From contig OY979723.1 of assembly GCA_963855995.1 (NCBI GenBank), forward strand, positions 12,972,713 to 13,036,712: a DNA stretch of 64,000 bases. The letters are read 5' to 3'. Shown one piece after another: positions 45,701-59,039 of this stretch (position 1 is the first letter of the stretch; the number at the start of each line of letters is the position of its first letter). This DNA is from Muricea muricata (lineage: Eukaryota; Cnidaria; Anthozoa; Malacalcyonacea; Plexauridae). The notes under the pieces were generated by a model that did not search any database, was not told the DNA's origin, and worked only from the letters and a program-made list of their open reading frames with translations. A program made the position numbers and the translations under genes.

Positions 45701-47079
45701 AATTATGATGCTAGACATGAGGTGGATCAGGAATACTTGAAAAATAGGGACCATGAGAGCACTAATATGTAGAATTATAGTTCTGCCAAAGATTGTTGAA
45801 AATGTCAGGTGGGAGGAATGAAGATAAACTGATCTGATGAGTGCCAGCTTCTATATCAGCTTGCTACATATACTGGCCACTGGTAACAGTATTAGGGTGC
45901 TAGCTTAACGGGACGAAACTTTTGCTAAACAGGGTAATTTAGGGATTTACACATCAGTTGTGGCAGGGCATACTATATGTCTAATTTCATTGACATGTTC
46001 ATACCTGATGTTGACTGGTTGGATCAGCGCCACTGGTTGGTCGTAGCAGTAATGGTGGTGGTTGTGATGGCATTGCCGAACGGTGAAAATGATGGTGATG
46101 ATGGTTATCACCAGTAGAGTTGTGACAGCATCGTGAATGGTCAGAACAGCATTCGTGGTCACCATGTGAATGGCCACATGCATGGCGATGACCAGTATCT
46201 CGATGTTCCCTGAGTGCAAGGTAACACAGATCAATGGCCTTTGTTCCTCCCGCAGGGTTATGGTTGTATGGGGCAATATTCATCGGGCTTTGGTCATTCA
46301 GTTGTCAGAGCAAGTACTCAGAGATGCACCTCTCTCTCCTAGATTGTCAGTTTCATCCATGCCTCCAACACTTATTACTATATCAGGAAAGTTACCAACC
46401 CTAAATGGGGAGGGGGGTGTCCTGGAACTTCACTTATTCACTTCACTACAAAGTAGGATGTAGACAGTAGGTTCACTATTAGACCCTGATCTAAGCACCT
46501 TGAAAAACATCACACAAATTGTACCCACATCCAAAGTATAGTACTGGCACTAGTTGGCAAACAGGAATCAATTTTTCAATCCAAACTACTCAATTGCTCA
46601 AGAAATACAATTCATTTTGTTTTCAAATTTCTGGTGGACTTATAACTTTCTTTGCTGAGCATGATTACTAATTTTCAACAAGTTTCATGATGGAATATAC
46701 AAGATATAAATGATTAAAAACAGGAAAATTGATTTCTGTGTTTTACTAGTTCCAGGCCCTTTTGTTTACAGCCAGGAAGATATAATAATAGTTACCTTTC
46801 TGCTGAATCTTTTTTAAAATGAGGTGAATGACGATGGCTTCCCTCGCTGTGCCCACATGCACAGGTTGATGGTCGGATGACAGCCAAGGAGTTGTCCGAG
46901 GTTGATGGATTCATTGATGTCTTGTCGAAGTCAACATGAAGGACATGACGTGGGTCGGGGACCTCGCCCCCACAATGGTTGCATTCAGCTTTTGAAGAGC
47001 GGGAATAGTCACGATCGCCCGGGGCAATGGTGACAATCATAGGAATGGGACTTCTGTTTATTTTTCTCTCACTTGTCAT
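39708..47079 (-). CDS. FOXP: Forkhead transcription factor FoxP
   Basis: FoxP proteins are nuclear transcriptional regulators that dimerise through a zinc finger/leucine zipper. Twelve coding exons join in phase to 595 residues: 46796-47079, 46005-46209, 45593-45677, 44648-44732, 44441-44528, 43916-43972, 42628-42964, 41628-41704, 41430-41531, 40871-40992, 40281-40541 and 39708-39792. The C2H2 finger ([15 protein letters not shown]...HHLSSEH) spans about 201-226. The coiled-coil/zipper ([20 protein letters not shown], then [18 protein letters not shown]) spans about 228-268. The forkhead spans about 395-478 ([49 protein letters not shown]). The C-terminal exons are acidic ([15 protein letters not shown]). 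The N-terminal exons are His/Cys-rich instead of glutamine-rich. The start ATG directly follows an acceptor (TTATTACCAG), so a non-coding 5' exon lies upstream, not located. Confidence 0.93.
42044..42389. mobile_element. Foldback element in a FoxP intron
   Basis: CCATAGTTAATAGAGTAGAT and GGTTTGGAAACTCATTAGAA on the left are mirrored by AGTTCTAATGAGTTTCCAAA and TATTAACTATGG on the right. CACGTG-containing inner arms are also inverted. No ORF or clear target duplication is seen. Confidence 0.65.
43562..43769 (-). other. Unassigned ORF in a FoxP intron (possible alternative last exon)
   Basis: After an acceptor (CTATTTTAG) a 65-codon open frame begins [16 protein letters not shown] and continues [19 protein letters not shown] to [11 protein letters not shown] and a stop. 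It is in the phase that the preceding FoxP zipper exon would deliver. I do not recognise the peptide. It could be an alternative terminal exon giving a forkhead-less FoxP, a piece of an old insertion, or chance. Confidence 0.3.
43990..44142. repeat. 23-bp minisatellite in a FoxP intron
   Basis: About six tandem copies of a unit like GTCAAGTCAATGTCTTCACT are present. Copies differ by single bases and decay toward the right end. Confidence 0.85.
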
Positions 47080-50000
47080 CTGGTAATAAAAAATTAATCA
47101 ATCATATATTTTGGAGAGATCAAGTAAAGGATGGAGGTGGAATGGCTTCCAGTTCCATCTGTCAGGCAGGTATGGATGTTGGCTGAAGTAATCCAATTAA
47201 AATTAACCAGGTTTCATTCCAGGATTCTCACCAGCCTACTGTAGGTAGGTAGGTTGTGCAATAGCCCATGAAGTCTGTTGTATTAGGATGCTTTATTGTT
47301 TGAAGAGTAACTTCAAAACAAACCTATTTACTGATAGTTTTAACAATGTCCGCTGAGGCTAACTGGTTGATCTCAAAAACAATCTCTTGAGTACAACTGA
47401 ATTATGAAACCCCATGTAAACAACCCTCACGACATAAACATCATATGTATCAAATTAACGACAATATCATTATCTAATTATTTGGAACGATATTAAGATG
47501 TTTAAGAATACAACTATTTAACATTCACTTACGTTACAACGTTTTACATACAATCACTAGAAAAATGGATACAATCTGGGCAAAAAACTTTTATTTCCCA
47601 AACCTAAGGAAACCAGATCGTGTCGAATGTCATGCCCAAAAATTAGCACATATTGTAATACGAGTATACGACCTTGGGTGTCGCAATTAGTACATTTCGA
47701 AGAACAATTTTCGCTAAAACGCTTGGTTTTTTTTTAAAGTACACGTGGTGGTAGACGAACCTTTTTGCTCTTCGGGCCTTTCATTCTGAAACGAGGGCCA
47801 TTGTTTGCAACACGAAATAAGTTCGTTGAAAGGTCGTTTTCTTTGTGCTGTTGTAATACTTCCTTTATCGCGATACAAACTCAGCAAGAAGCGATGAAAA
47901 GTGCCGGTTTTCTAAAAATTAAGACGTACGATAAGATGTACAGAGCTAAGAAAAGTACTATTTTCAAAGTTATTCAAGATATGTGACATTTGGAATAAAG
48001 ATTGACAGTTTTTGAAACGCTTGTTAACTTCTGGCAGGAAAACAATGTTGTAAAGTTTATGCAAATTGTGTAACTTTATATATTATACTGCGGTAAATAA
48101 TCCTTGTAATCTCAAAGTTTTGTCGTGTATTAACTCGGTGAAGATCTGTTGTCAGCATACTGGAAGACAAAACAAGGCAAGTGGGTCGAGAAATCGACCA
48201 GAACCAGCTCTGAAAAGCCAAAGTCCAAATGAAATTACAAAACAATTTTGAGGCAAATCTAAACAAGAGCTTTTATGTCGCAAAATAAACCGTGTCCTCT
48301 GTAAATATAAACTCGTAAACTACGAGTACTCAAAGGGCAAATCCCTGTGAGTAAATAACATTATTTAGCACCATTTCTTCCTAAAGTTTCTGCCAAAAGC
48401 CTGAATATGACACAATGCGACGGACTTAATTCAAGGCGGAGATAGCAGCTGCTGAAATTCACAAATAACAACAAGTAAACATACGCAAGATTCGGCGCCC
48501 AGTTGCAGCGTTTCGAAACGGTTACAAAAGCCCAATAACAACTACTAAGTTTACACTGATACATTTCTAGTGTAGTTACAAAAGCGAACGAGAATTAAGC
48601 GAAATTAGAGGCCAAGACAACCAACTAAACAAAATTAGAACAACAAACTTACGCGCAGAAGTTGAGTATCAAGTAGGTAATTAGTGTTCGTTCCTTGACT
48701 TGAGAATTCGATGCGTTACGTCTATATTTGTGTCTTGTTTCACGACGACGTTACTTCTCTAGACGACGTTAAGAAAATAGAAAGGTTCCACTCAAGTGAA
48801 ATCAAGTATTTTGTCACGTCGATGCAGGAAACATTGTTGTTTCTCTAAGACCAGCCACCCACAGGCAATCGCCTTGAATACATAAGTGCGTTGACGTCAG
48901 TAACTCATTTACATTTGAGCCACCGGTAAATAACAACAAAAATAAACAAATTTGGCAACCTTTATTAAAAACACCTGGGGGGATTAATTTCAGTCTGCAG
49001 TTGAAACGCAATTGAAAATCTATCATTTTTCGCTCGAATGTTTGAAATGTTCAAGGCAGCCGACATTCTACACAGATTTTCTAAGAATTTCGGAATTCCG
49101 TTTTGACTCAGCGTTGACGCGAAGGATTTTGTCGCTATTTGAAGATGTCAACTCGTTGACGGATATCAAGAAGCACGCTACAAAAGAATGGAATAATTAC
49201 AGGTTATAGTGGGATTATTTTTCATTATTTCTCAATGTTTTGTTTAGCAGTCTGAATAAACAATCGCACATGCGTCTCAAGCGAAAGTGTAGACAGAAGT
49301 CGCGAGTCGAGGGTTAATGACGCGCGCGTGAGTCGTGGAAAGATTAACTTAACAAAGAAAACAACAGTAGTTTCAAATTGTGAAAACAAATTTGGCCAAT
49401 AAAGTCCGTAAACCCAAACGGGGAGCACATGCTGTTAGCGCTTTGCCTCTCAACCTCGCCAATAAAGCCGAGTCTTAAATGAACTTTGATGGTCTATGGT
49501 TTCCAGGTTTCACCTTGTTCTTCGAGGGGTTTTCTCCTTGGGCATTCCAGCTTCCTTCTTCCGTCTGCACAGTTCAGGAGGGCTGCCAGTTTATCAGTAC
49601 ATACCGCAAGGGTTAGAAACCATCACAAAGTGATCTGGATAAATGTGGATAAATATGTACATTTGATCCGAGTCAGTTCAGAGCGACGGCGATGACTGTT
49701 CTACAGTCGAGTGATAATGATGTTCACAGCATTAAATCGTAACGTTGTCTTGATCGATTAATCCTGGATGTTCCAAGTTGAGCTAAACCTGAGTTAACCA
49801 CATCTGGTCGAAAATCTTCTAAGGGGACCTCTGTTGAATACGTCATTACTCCCCGATCATGGGCAGGTCCTAACCTCTCCTTGGAACATTTCCGATCCTA
49901 AAGGGGTAGGTAAACCGCAGTTCCTCAAAAGCCGAGCTTGTCGGGAAAACGTTATTATCTAGCCTTTTTCGCATAAGAGGGTCCAGGAGTGGTAAAATCA

Positions 50001-51742
50001 CAGCTGGGAAATGGGATTCCATGCACTGGAAATGGGATTTATTGGGGGGGGGGGCAATAGAAAATGGCATGGAATTGTTAAGACAGCCATTGGGACTGAT
50101 AGGAAATCGACACTGTAATTGGAGTATTGCAATTTGTGCATTTGGACAACGAGATTTAGTCAAAATGTGGGCTGCGAAATGGGAAGAGCGACCCCCTCTC
50201 CCCTTCACGACCCTCTCCCCACAACGTAAGTGTCGTCAGTCTAAAGCACTTGTAAACCTCGACCCACGAGCCAGCTACCTCGAGCCAAACTGTCTTGAAA
50301 ATATGCTGTCCCTGTAAACAAAAAGCGAGCTTGGGGAGCGTTCGACTTTGCATGTATTTTTATTCCATAGAAGTCTATCAAAACGTTCACTGTTTATCTT
50401 ATAACGAAGACCTTGTGAAATTTGAGATAGGCATGTCGAACACAAGGTCACGAAAGCTGCAACAAACTTTGAGAACGGAAATTAAAAGTCAGTTAGATGC
50501 ACACTTGTTTACATTAGAAAACGACCTAAAGATATGTCGCAATAATAGCAAATAATTGAATCGAATGTTGCTAAGCAATTCGGGCAAACACTGTGATTGT
50601 TTACACGCATTTAACGCGACCGTGGTAACGCGACCATTTTAGATATCCGGCATTTTGGACTATTTTTTCAACACACTGCGAAAAAGCACGTTGTTTACGC
50701 CGGGTGAGACATGTAATTATCATTCATTATCAATTTGTCCCATGAGCCAAGCAACAGGGGTCTGAAGAATAACAATTAAAGAGAGCTAAGCCCTTGTTTA
50801 TCCAGTTGCAAAATGTTAAAATTGGGTAAACACTTTGTAATTAAGCAAGACGGAATGTAATTATTGCCATTTAAAGCTGATATAATATCCGATTGAGTGT
50901 AGTCTAGAATTGCTCAAAAGTAGTTCGTGGGATGGGGCGCGAGCCCTTACAAGGTTTATGAAAAGCCAAGTGCAAAAATGATGACAGTTTTTTTTCAAAT
51001 GATTGATTTATCCCCTTCCCCCGTACACGGAGTTAAGACCGTTGATTCAGACCATGATCTGGTTGAGACAATAACTGAGCTGAACCTTCAGTCTTTGTGT
51101 CGTCTTGAAAACAACTTTGTATTTGGGGGAAAGGGAAGTGCACTGGTATAAAGGGTATGTGGAGGGTAGTAGAGGGGGGCAGGATTTTGACCTACTTTGA
51201 AGCTAATAAGTGTTTTCGTAATTCGTCGAAATGAAGTACGTGGCGTGAAAGGGACCCGGGAGGGGGTGGGGTGGGGTGGGGATGGGACCCAATTAGTCAA
51301 GATGAAGCTTGCAAGTATTTGCTTTTTCAAGGATTAATTAATTAGCCCCACTTCTTTATAGGCTCTGCGGGCGCTGGAAATGTATTCCGTAATCCAGTCA
51401 ATCTTTTTAAAATATTTAAGTCCAGTTCCAGACTGTGGTAGAGATGCAAACGGGTAATTTAACAATAACGCTCTGCTAAACTAAGTAAGTGAGTAAGTAA
51501 AAGCTTTATTTAAAGAGGGTAGCACTAAATAGCCGAGGCTAATAAACTTGTGGCCCTCAAACTGGGTCAATCTCCATATAAACCACGCGAAGTTCCTGAA
51601 ATAAGAACAGTCAATCAAATGCGATGTTCTTATTTCGGGAGCTTTATAAAGGAAATTGAGCCGCTAAAGCTTAGAAATGGTCTGTTCAATGTATTTGATT
51701 CCCTCCAAGCTTTCTTTTAATTATGTCTAATGACACATAATA

Positions 51743-51878
51743 GAGAGGTTCAGGTTTGACTTCCACTACCACTACTGCTACCTTATCCCGATTTTTAAGC
51801 AATCTGATTGCTCAGTTGGGTAGACCAAGCTCGTCTGATTGGCTGAAAGATTGATTAGGTAGCGGTGAACCTCTCCAA
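51743..51878. mobile_element. MITE with AGAGAGGTTCAGGTTTG ends, copy 2
   Basis: AGAGAGGTTCAGGTTTGACT at the left is mirrored by GCGGTGAACCTCTCC at the right. It is the same family as 38078-38246; both enclose a CAAT-containing central motif (CAATCAGATG / CAATCTGATTG). Confidence 0.65.
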
Positions 51879-53070
51879 CAGGAGAATTACTACCGACACA
51901 GCACTATCCATATCGTGTGCCGGCAACCGTATCGCGCACGTAAACAGCTACTTCTTCATGGCTCAACTCCGTTCTGCGATATCTGACATTGCTAAAAATG
52001 ACCTTGAAAAGTTATTTTTGTTCGCAGTGACGTAGGCAGCTCGATAATTTAGTCCCATTGTAATCATTCGTTCGTACGTGATTGTTTAGAGAGTCAATGA
52101 ACACGAGTCATTAGATACTTCCATAGCAGGCTGGTAGATTAATTGTTAGTCTAGCAGTGCTACCTTTTGTACGGTATGTGGGGAGTACAAGTACACCACA
52201 ATCATACGATATCCATGTACTTGATCTTGTAAGCATTTCTCGATTGCGTCAGAAGGATAATTAAATCGAGACAAAGGACTATTAACGGTACTTCAGTACA
52301 AGAAGTAAATGACTCATTGAAAAATGTTCTTTTTCTCCTGAGTGCATGAAATTTCCTGAACATTGAATTGCCTAGCTGATAGTGGACCGGATGCGAAGGT
52401 TTTTTTTATCAAAATATTTACAAATATAAAATGGAATTAGAGCACGTGCGATCTCTAAAGCGTTTTCTAGACCAAGGTCGAAGCAAAGGCTGACGTGTAC
52501 GACTCCTCATTGGACGTGAACAGCCAGGGCCCAAGAGTGGTTAGCAACACGTGAACTTCAGGGAACAACCTACTTCAGTCCACGCCGATAAAAAAATGTC
52601 ACTGGTTCATTATTGTGTAATTGCTTCAGTTTATTGCTAAATGATGTAACGTATATCTTGTTATAAAACGACCCGGCTGTAAGGCAAAATGTAACCATTC
52701 AATTAAATTCATTTCTTCAACTATGAATATCACAACTATTTCATATTTTTCATATTGTGTTTGATGTAGTACGCAGCATGCATTGTTAATTCAATGGATA
52801 GTGCATATATATATGCCTAGTTGACTTGTGGAGCTAGCAGGCAACTCCATGCAGTCAAAGAATTGAGTGAAGATATTCTACAAAAACTGAGGCCCCAAAT
52901 ATTGACGATGTTAACTCGAAAGAGGGAACTGGTCGAAAAAGCAATATATAATATCTGTAGAAGGTAATTTGTCATTCATTCATCAATGACCTCTTGTTGT
53001 ACTTGAGGATGCAGAATGCTGAGAAACTAGCCGCTATTCCGTAATATGCAATCGCCTTAGAATCGTAGGA

Positions 53071-53150
53071 AACGCGTATTTTGTACGTAATCACATTGAT
53101 TTAACTACAAAACAGTGATTAAAAAGTGATTAAGAGCTTTATAAAACCGG
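53071..53150. repeat. Dispersed repeat, member 2
   Basis: ATTTAACTACAAAACAGTGA followed by AAAAAGTGATTAAGAG matches the member at 31735-31875 and ends in TTTATAAAACCGGC. Confidence 0.55.
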
Positions 53151-56100
53151 CTTCTGGTTTCTAAGATTAATATAGCCTTCACGGGAGAAACGTCTTTGAA
53201 TTCCAATCAGTCACATTCCTATGTGTCTAGCTTGCTGGTTTGAACAAAACTAACTTGAACATTTCACGATTTCATTGGTAAACTGCAATTATTTGTACTG
53301 CGTTGAAGGTTTTGGTTATTTGATATCAGTGACGACCTAATAATTTAAGGGCGGACGATGCACGTACCGTAACAAGGCATATGTATGTATGTAATGTTCT
53401 TATAAATTCCTTTTTCCTGAATGCGTCATTGAGATCTTTAAATATCCGGTCAACGAGACACTGAGATGTCAATGAGACACACATCCCCCACGTAAGAATT
53501 GCTGTATTTAATTTTTTTGCATATTTGCCGGTGTGATTTACTTGTATATCGGCATTTTATTTAGCTAAAGTGCCGCCTCCCGACTTCGGCAGGGTGATGA
53601 CATTCTGGCGACTGGAAATATCAACTCATTCCTTAGGAAGTGATTGAAACTACAAGATGTCAAAACTATAGACAGTGACGAAGTAGAAAAACAAAACTAT
53701 GCATTTGATTTTCTTGTCTACTGAATACTTGTCTTGTGAAATAATTTTCAGATTCTTGGTTGGAAACCGAAAATCTTTTATCATATCATAGTGTTCTCTG
53801 ACGTATATGTTCTATATAGTTTTCTATATAGTTTTGTATATTTTATTAGTAAATTTTGCCGTAGACATTATAGATCAAACTTTCACGTTATTGTAGTATT
53901 TTTGATTATGTTGATAATTATTCACCGTATATAAACGAATAATAATAATAATTAAAAACTACATTATAAGACAATTTGTGCTACACGTCATTGATTTTTC
54001 ACCGAGTTCTTCTTCAGCCATATATCTATTGCCTCTGTTGTAATTTGTAAACTTATTTTTGTTATTATAGATATGCATGTAAGATGTCTGCTCTTGTTTG
54101 GTCAATTTTTCGCACATTTTGGCCGGACAGCAATAAGTTAACTGACGCCTAACGTCCTTTAGTATCATATAGATTATTATAGAGACATACAGATTTTCAA
54201 GATTGACTCTATGAAAGCAAGCTGTTTGAACGTGAACAATTATCTTTATTAAAATGACATTGCGGTGTTTGCTTGTTTATTGTATCTTTTCAAAAGTCAC
54301 TTGTCGCCGGCTATATCTCTCAAATCAATGCACTGAGGACAAATATGCTAAAATTGCTTACAGTCTGTACATTATTTCAAGATTCTAAACAAAGATTTCC
54401 CTCTAATCCTCTCAATTTGATACTAAATTGCCCCGTATATCAACCATGCATGCTGGCAATATCTCGTTAAAGAGACGAACAAAAACCTCGGCAATTTGGC
54501 TTTTGTTTCGCCCATACAATTCTTAAGGCTATAATGTTAATTGGGCTGTTTTGAACGCAGTTAACAATGCTCAAATCTACGGGTTGTTGCATCACATGCC
54601 GATAAAACGTGTCGTTCCCTTCAACATTTTAGACCCGTTCAAAGTAATCTAAAAATCAATGTTTTTAACGGGTTTAAACACTCTCCAATGGATAATTAAT
54701 TACCGGCATATTGTACAACTGTTTAGAACCAATGCGGCTATACTTAATTTTAATGATTTTACGTACATCCCTTTTTCGTCTTTTTACTTTTAGCTCCATA
54801 TATTTTCTTCTGATGGATTTAAAGATAAATAAATGACTTGTATATATTCAATCCCGGTCATTCCTGGTGTCAACAGAAGTAAATCGCGCTAATTCTTTTT
54901 TAACACAATATAATAGTGCCGAAGCTTATTGGGCTGATCTATTGTGCAGTGTATCAGGCACTCAGTGTGTAATCTGTGTAGAGTACTTTTCATTACGGCC
55001 GTGCCCGCCGCCTGGCCTGGTAAGAAACAATACTAATTAAGCTTCACAATTTATTGCAATTATTCTTCCAGCTAATATTCATGATAACTTTTACTAATGA
55101 GACAATGCCTTTGAAGTTTGACGTAAAAATTTCAATACCGTCGCTAGGTAACTGCCGCTCAAATATATAACTAATTTTCTCTGTGGTCAGTCGGGCAAGC
55201 TGCATCCTACGAGGTGCCAATAATGATGAACTAGGTCAACCATGTTGAATAAACTACATGAATCAGTTTGGCTGAGCTGAAAAACATTCTGAACTGTAAA
55301 ATATTTTCAACTTCTTATCCTAGATGTTTTATCGAAAACAAGGCAACTTGATAGATTTTTGACGGGTTTTTTCTTCGAAAATTACCAGACTTCGTTTGCC
55401 CTCAAACTTGTTTAAGTTTTCTATTTATTTTTGTACGTTCGTTTATATGAACAACACGCTTGCGGTTGCATAGTAGTCGCTTGATGTTTTTTAAACAATT
55501 AATTTTTAATGCGCTTGAAATTGAAAGAAAACGGACAACCGAATTTGTGCGCGCCGCTTGTGGCTGTAAAAATGCCGATCGAAGCGTTTGCTTTGCTAAC
55601 TTTCTATTAGTCTTGACACGTCGATAAATGTTTGTAATATGAGAGATTGGGAAAGAGATGCAAGAAATGCTAGTACATATGCCTCACATATGTATAGGAC
55701 ATGCATTTATAAAGCAGCATGGACGGTTAACCGCAATGCATGCATGTTTTTATATTCACCGCTTGTTGTTTTGATTTTGAACATAAAAAAGGCACAACAC
55801 ACAAGCTGACGTTGTTTTATGCTTTAAAACGAATCGATTTCCTTGCCGTTTCTGCTTTCAATTTGCGCCAGTTTTTATCTCCCACTTATTTTGCTACATT
55901 TGAATGTAGTTATTATCGAAATGATAACGAATATCGGATTTTAATTTCAATAACACTGCAATGTCACACTTGGCATGCATGAAATGATGTAATATAGATA
56001 AGAAATTCTAAGCCTTTGGACTCCCAAGATTTTTGGAGAAAGATACCATTTAAAGATAAAAGAACTGAGCTGTTTTTTACTCGAAAACTCGAAATCGAGC

Positions 56101-56927
56101 ATATTTTCTAGTTGTACTCCATTACACACCAAAACTGAAGAATAGTCTAGATCTTTGTGATACTTTTTAAAATTTATATGTAATCTGTTTCCTATATTTT
56201 TGCCACTATAAAAATCTTCTGTAATATACATAGGTCAAAGCAGATCTTACGTTCGCAAAGTGTAACTCAAGTCAAATAAAAAGTGCACGGTTTTTGATAA
56301 TGCAGTGATCTCCATCATTTGAGGAAAATAAAAATAGCATTCTATTCTGCGTGTTTAATTCGCCCAAATTCGTTTCTAGCCATGTTAATAGATTTAACGA
56401 AATGAGTCTTCCATCAAAATAAATACAAGCGTACATTTAATTGTAAACTTACAACAATAAAACTACAATTCGTTACAGTTAAATTAGCAGTTTAAATACG
56501 TTTGTATTCAAATTACTGCAAATAGTCGAAGATTTGAGTTAGTCGGGACAGGTGATCGCTTTGAGCACCAGTTGTGTACCAGTTGGCCACGGACCATTAA
56601 AAGCAATTCCTGTCCTCGTGTTTATTAAAACAAAGCGCCTGATTGGTCAATCTCAGCATTGTTTTGTAACCTCTACTCTCCTTGCGGTACACTTAAATTG
56701 ACCCAAAAGCTTCATATGCTCAAATCGCGGTTCAACGGACGCATTTATCGAGTCAAGGCAGGCAAGGGCACAACACACTTTGCGAGGGAGTTAAGAAACG
56801 TGCAGTCTATCTTGAACGGGCCAGATTCTCAACTGCTCTCTTCTTCGGACGATTTCGAAGGTGTTTCTCTAGCTTTTGGATTGTTGTGCTGCTCTAGATC
56901 CGAGCAAAATCTCGGTTTAATCTCAAC

Positions 56928-59039
56928 ATGCCACGATCTTTTCTCCTTCGTCGAAGCTTAAATGCCGCTGCAGAAGATTCCAGAAGCGACATAAGAACGC
57001 GAAACAAAGGTATTTTCTTCACTCTTTCACTTTTTTGTCTTGTGCAAAGAAGTGAGATTATTGAAGACTGCGATTGTTAGTTGACTTGATTTGTGTCGGT
57101 AATAGAGTAGTATGTCAGTCCTATATAGGGCTAGGTATTTACGTAGATTAACCTGACTTTGTGGAATATTCAACACTGATTGTTCCTTCTCATCTCCTCT
57201 GACTCGTATTAACTTAGTGAGAGACAGAGACTGTTAGAAACGTCGATAGTTTGTCGATTTGGTTGCATGTTAAAAAGTAGTACACCATTTCTTTCATACA
57301 CGACCAAGTGTTGCTTTAGAATGATTCAGATCTGCCTGGATTCATCCTTAGTTATTCTCATCCTTAGTTATTCAATAGTCACGTCTACTGAAAGTTCTCA
57401 AAGTGTTCTTCAAAGGAACGCCATAGTCTGTTACAAACGTCGGTAGTTTGTCGACACGACTTTCGTGTTACATAGTAGTACATCTGTCCTTCAATACACA
57501 GCTACATCTTTCTTCAAAATTATCTTTCAGTGAATGATCAGTCATGTATACTTTTAATTCTCAATGTTTCATAGACTGTTAAATGCGTATCTGGATAGAT
57601 AGTTCATAGCCAACGCGGAAGTTACAGCCAGTCTGCTGCAGGCTTATTCCATTGCAGTCCCCAAGCCGACAACAGAATGCGTTCGTATCGCTTGCTCTGG
57701 GCTAATTTTGAAGAACAAGACGCTTCTGCAAGTTCTGGACAGGCTTGATGGAAGTTGAATGTCACGTCTTTCTATCCACAAGCTTGATACAATTTTTTTC
57801 AACAACGTTGGCAGCAAGTCTGCAACAAATCTGATTTTCACACACTCCATACAACTCAAAGAGGCCAACACAGGCTTATTACTTATACAGGCATACAACC
57901 AATCCTCTACTATTTATTAAGTGTTTCTTATGCAGGCCAACAACTTTCTATGTTTCCACACAGCATGTGAACTTAAATATTTGATTATATAATGAATATA
58001 CTTTAATTAACTTCAAACATCTCATACGTAATAACTGTTTTATTACTGATCAGTATCGTTACTCGTAAATTAAGTATGTTTCGTAAATTGCAGTTTACAA
58101 AATCTTTCCAAAGTTGTATCTCCGCATAGATAGATAGGAAATGTTGTAACCGCCATGATAAATTTGAATTTGTGATGTTCTTTAGGATACAAGAAAGCCT
58201 CGTTCTTTCCCGAAGATGCAAATCCGGGAAAACGATTAAAGAGATCGTTTGGAACAGAGAACATTATCTGGCTGAATGACGAAAACAAAATACGGGCACC
58301 ACAGAGATCGTATATGTACCAAAGTTATATTGACGGTGACACGACAATAAAGAATAACGCGTTCCCAACATCACAATTCTTTGTATCTCCGCCAGAGAAG
58401 ATTGAATCACAACTTGAAATCTTGAACAAAGAAGCCGCAAAACCTGAACCTGAATCTAGAGAGCTCCCTGCTCCTGCTCCTGGACTGAAACCGATCTACA
58501 GATGTGAGCAATGTGGAAAAACATTTAAGACGAAGTACACGCTGACCATTCATCTGAAGATGCCAAGTCACACCGGAGCTCGCCCGTTTGTCTGCAACAT
58601 CTGTGGAAAAGGATTTCGTCTTTCGAGTACTCTCTGTCGCCATAAAATTATCCACACAAGCGACAAACCTCATAAATGTCATGTTTGCGACAAAGCGTTC
58701 AATCGCAGCTCGACTCTGAAGACCCACATACGTACACACAGCGAGAAAAAAGAATTTGTTTGTGACGTATGCGGTAAGGGTTTCCATCAGAAAGGTAATC
58801 TTCGAAATCACTTCCTCATACATACCGGGGAGAAACCTTACAGCTGTCGCTTGTGCAACAAAGCTTTTAATAAGCTGTCCAACTTAAAATTTCATCTGCA
58901 CGTTCACACCGATAACACGCCTTATCGTTGCCGTTATTGTAAAACTACATTCTCGCGAAGATGCGATCTGAAGCAGCACATTCAGACAGCACACGCAGAA
59001 GAACAGAATAATGAACGCATTGATGCTGACGAAATTTAA
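56928..59039 (+). CDS. SNAG-motif zinc-finger repressor with six FEZF-like C2H2 fingers
   Basis: Two exons, 56928-57009 and 58186-59039, join in phase to 311 residues. The ATG at 56928 was chosen because it starts [10 protein letters not shown], a SNAG domain (consensus MPRSFLVK, which recruits LSD1/CoREST-type corepressors in Snail and Gfi1), and splices in frame to the zinc-finger exon. Basic KRLKRSF at about 44-50 may aid nuclear import. Six C2H2 fingers span about 134-300. Fingers 2-4 ([57 protein letters not shown]) closely follow the FEZF pattern, and finger 6 ends [13 protein letters not shown]. Known FEZF proteins carry an Eh1 motif, not SNAG. The gene is therefore either a FEZF relative with SNAG or a Gfi/FEZF-like protein. 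It is divergent from FoxP across a large empty region. Confidence 0.85.

Larger units (their letters stand above)
47080..56927. other. Gene-free region upstream of FoxP and of the SNAG zinc-finger gene
   Basis: Nearly 10 kb separates the divergent FoxP and SNAG/zinc-finger genes. Short open frames occur (for example 48066-48251, 49012-49209 and 50021-50317), but none has splice context or recognisable family content. The region holds MITE copies at 51743-51878 and 53071-53150, and a long G run near 50044. It also has an inverted repeat around 51596-51645 (CCTGAAATAAGAACA / TGTTCTTATTTCGGGAG). Non-coding first exons and regulatory DNA of two developmental regulators are expected here but cannot be pinned down. 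Confidence 0.5.

Noticed and set aside
50021..50317. 98-codon frame MHWKWDLLGGG...
   Set aside because: It runs through a long G homopolymer, has no family similarity and has equally long frames on the other strand.
58407..58823. 138-codon minus-strand frame across the zinc-finger exon
   Set aside because: It is antisense to the six C2H2 fingers, a common shadow of finger repeats.
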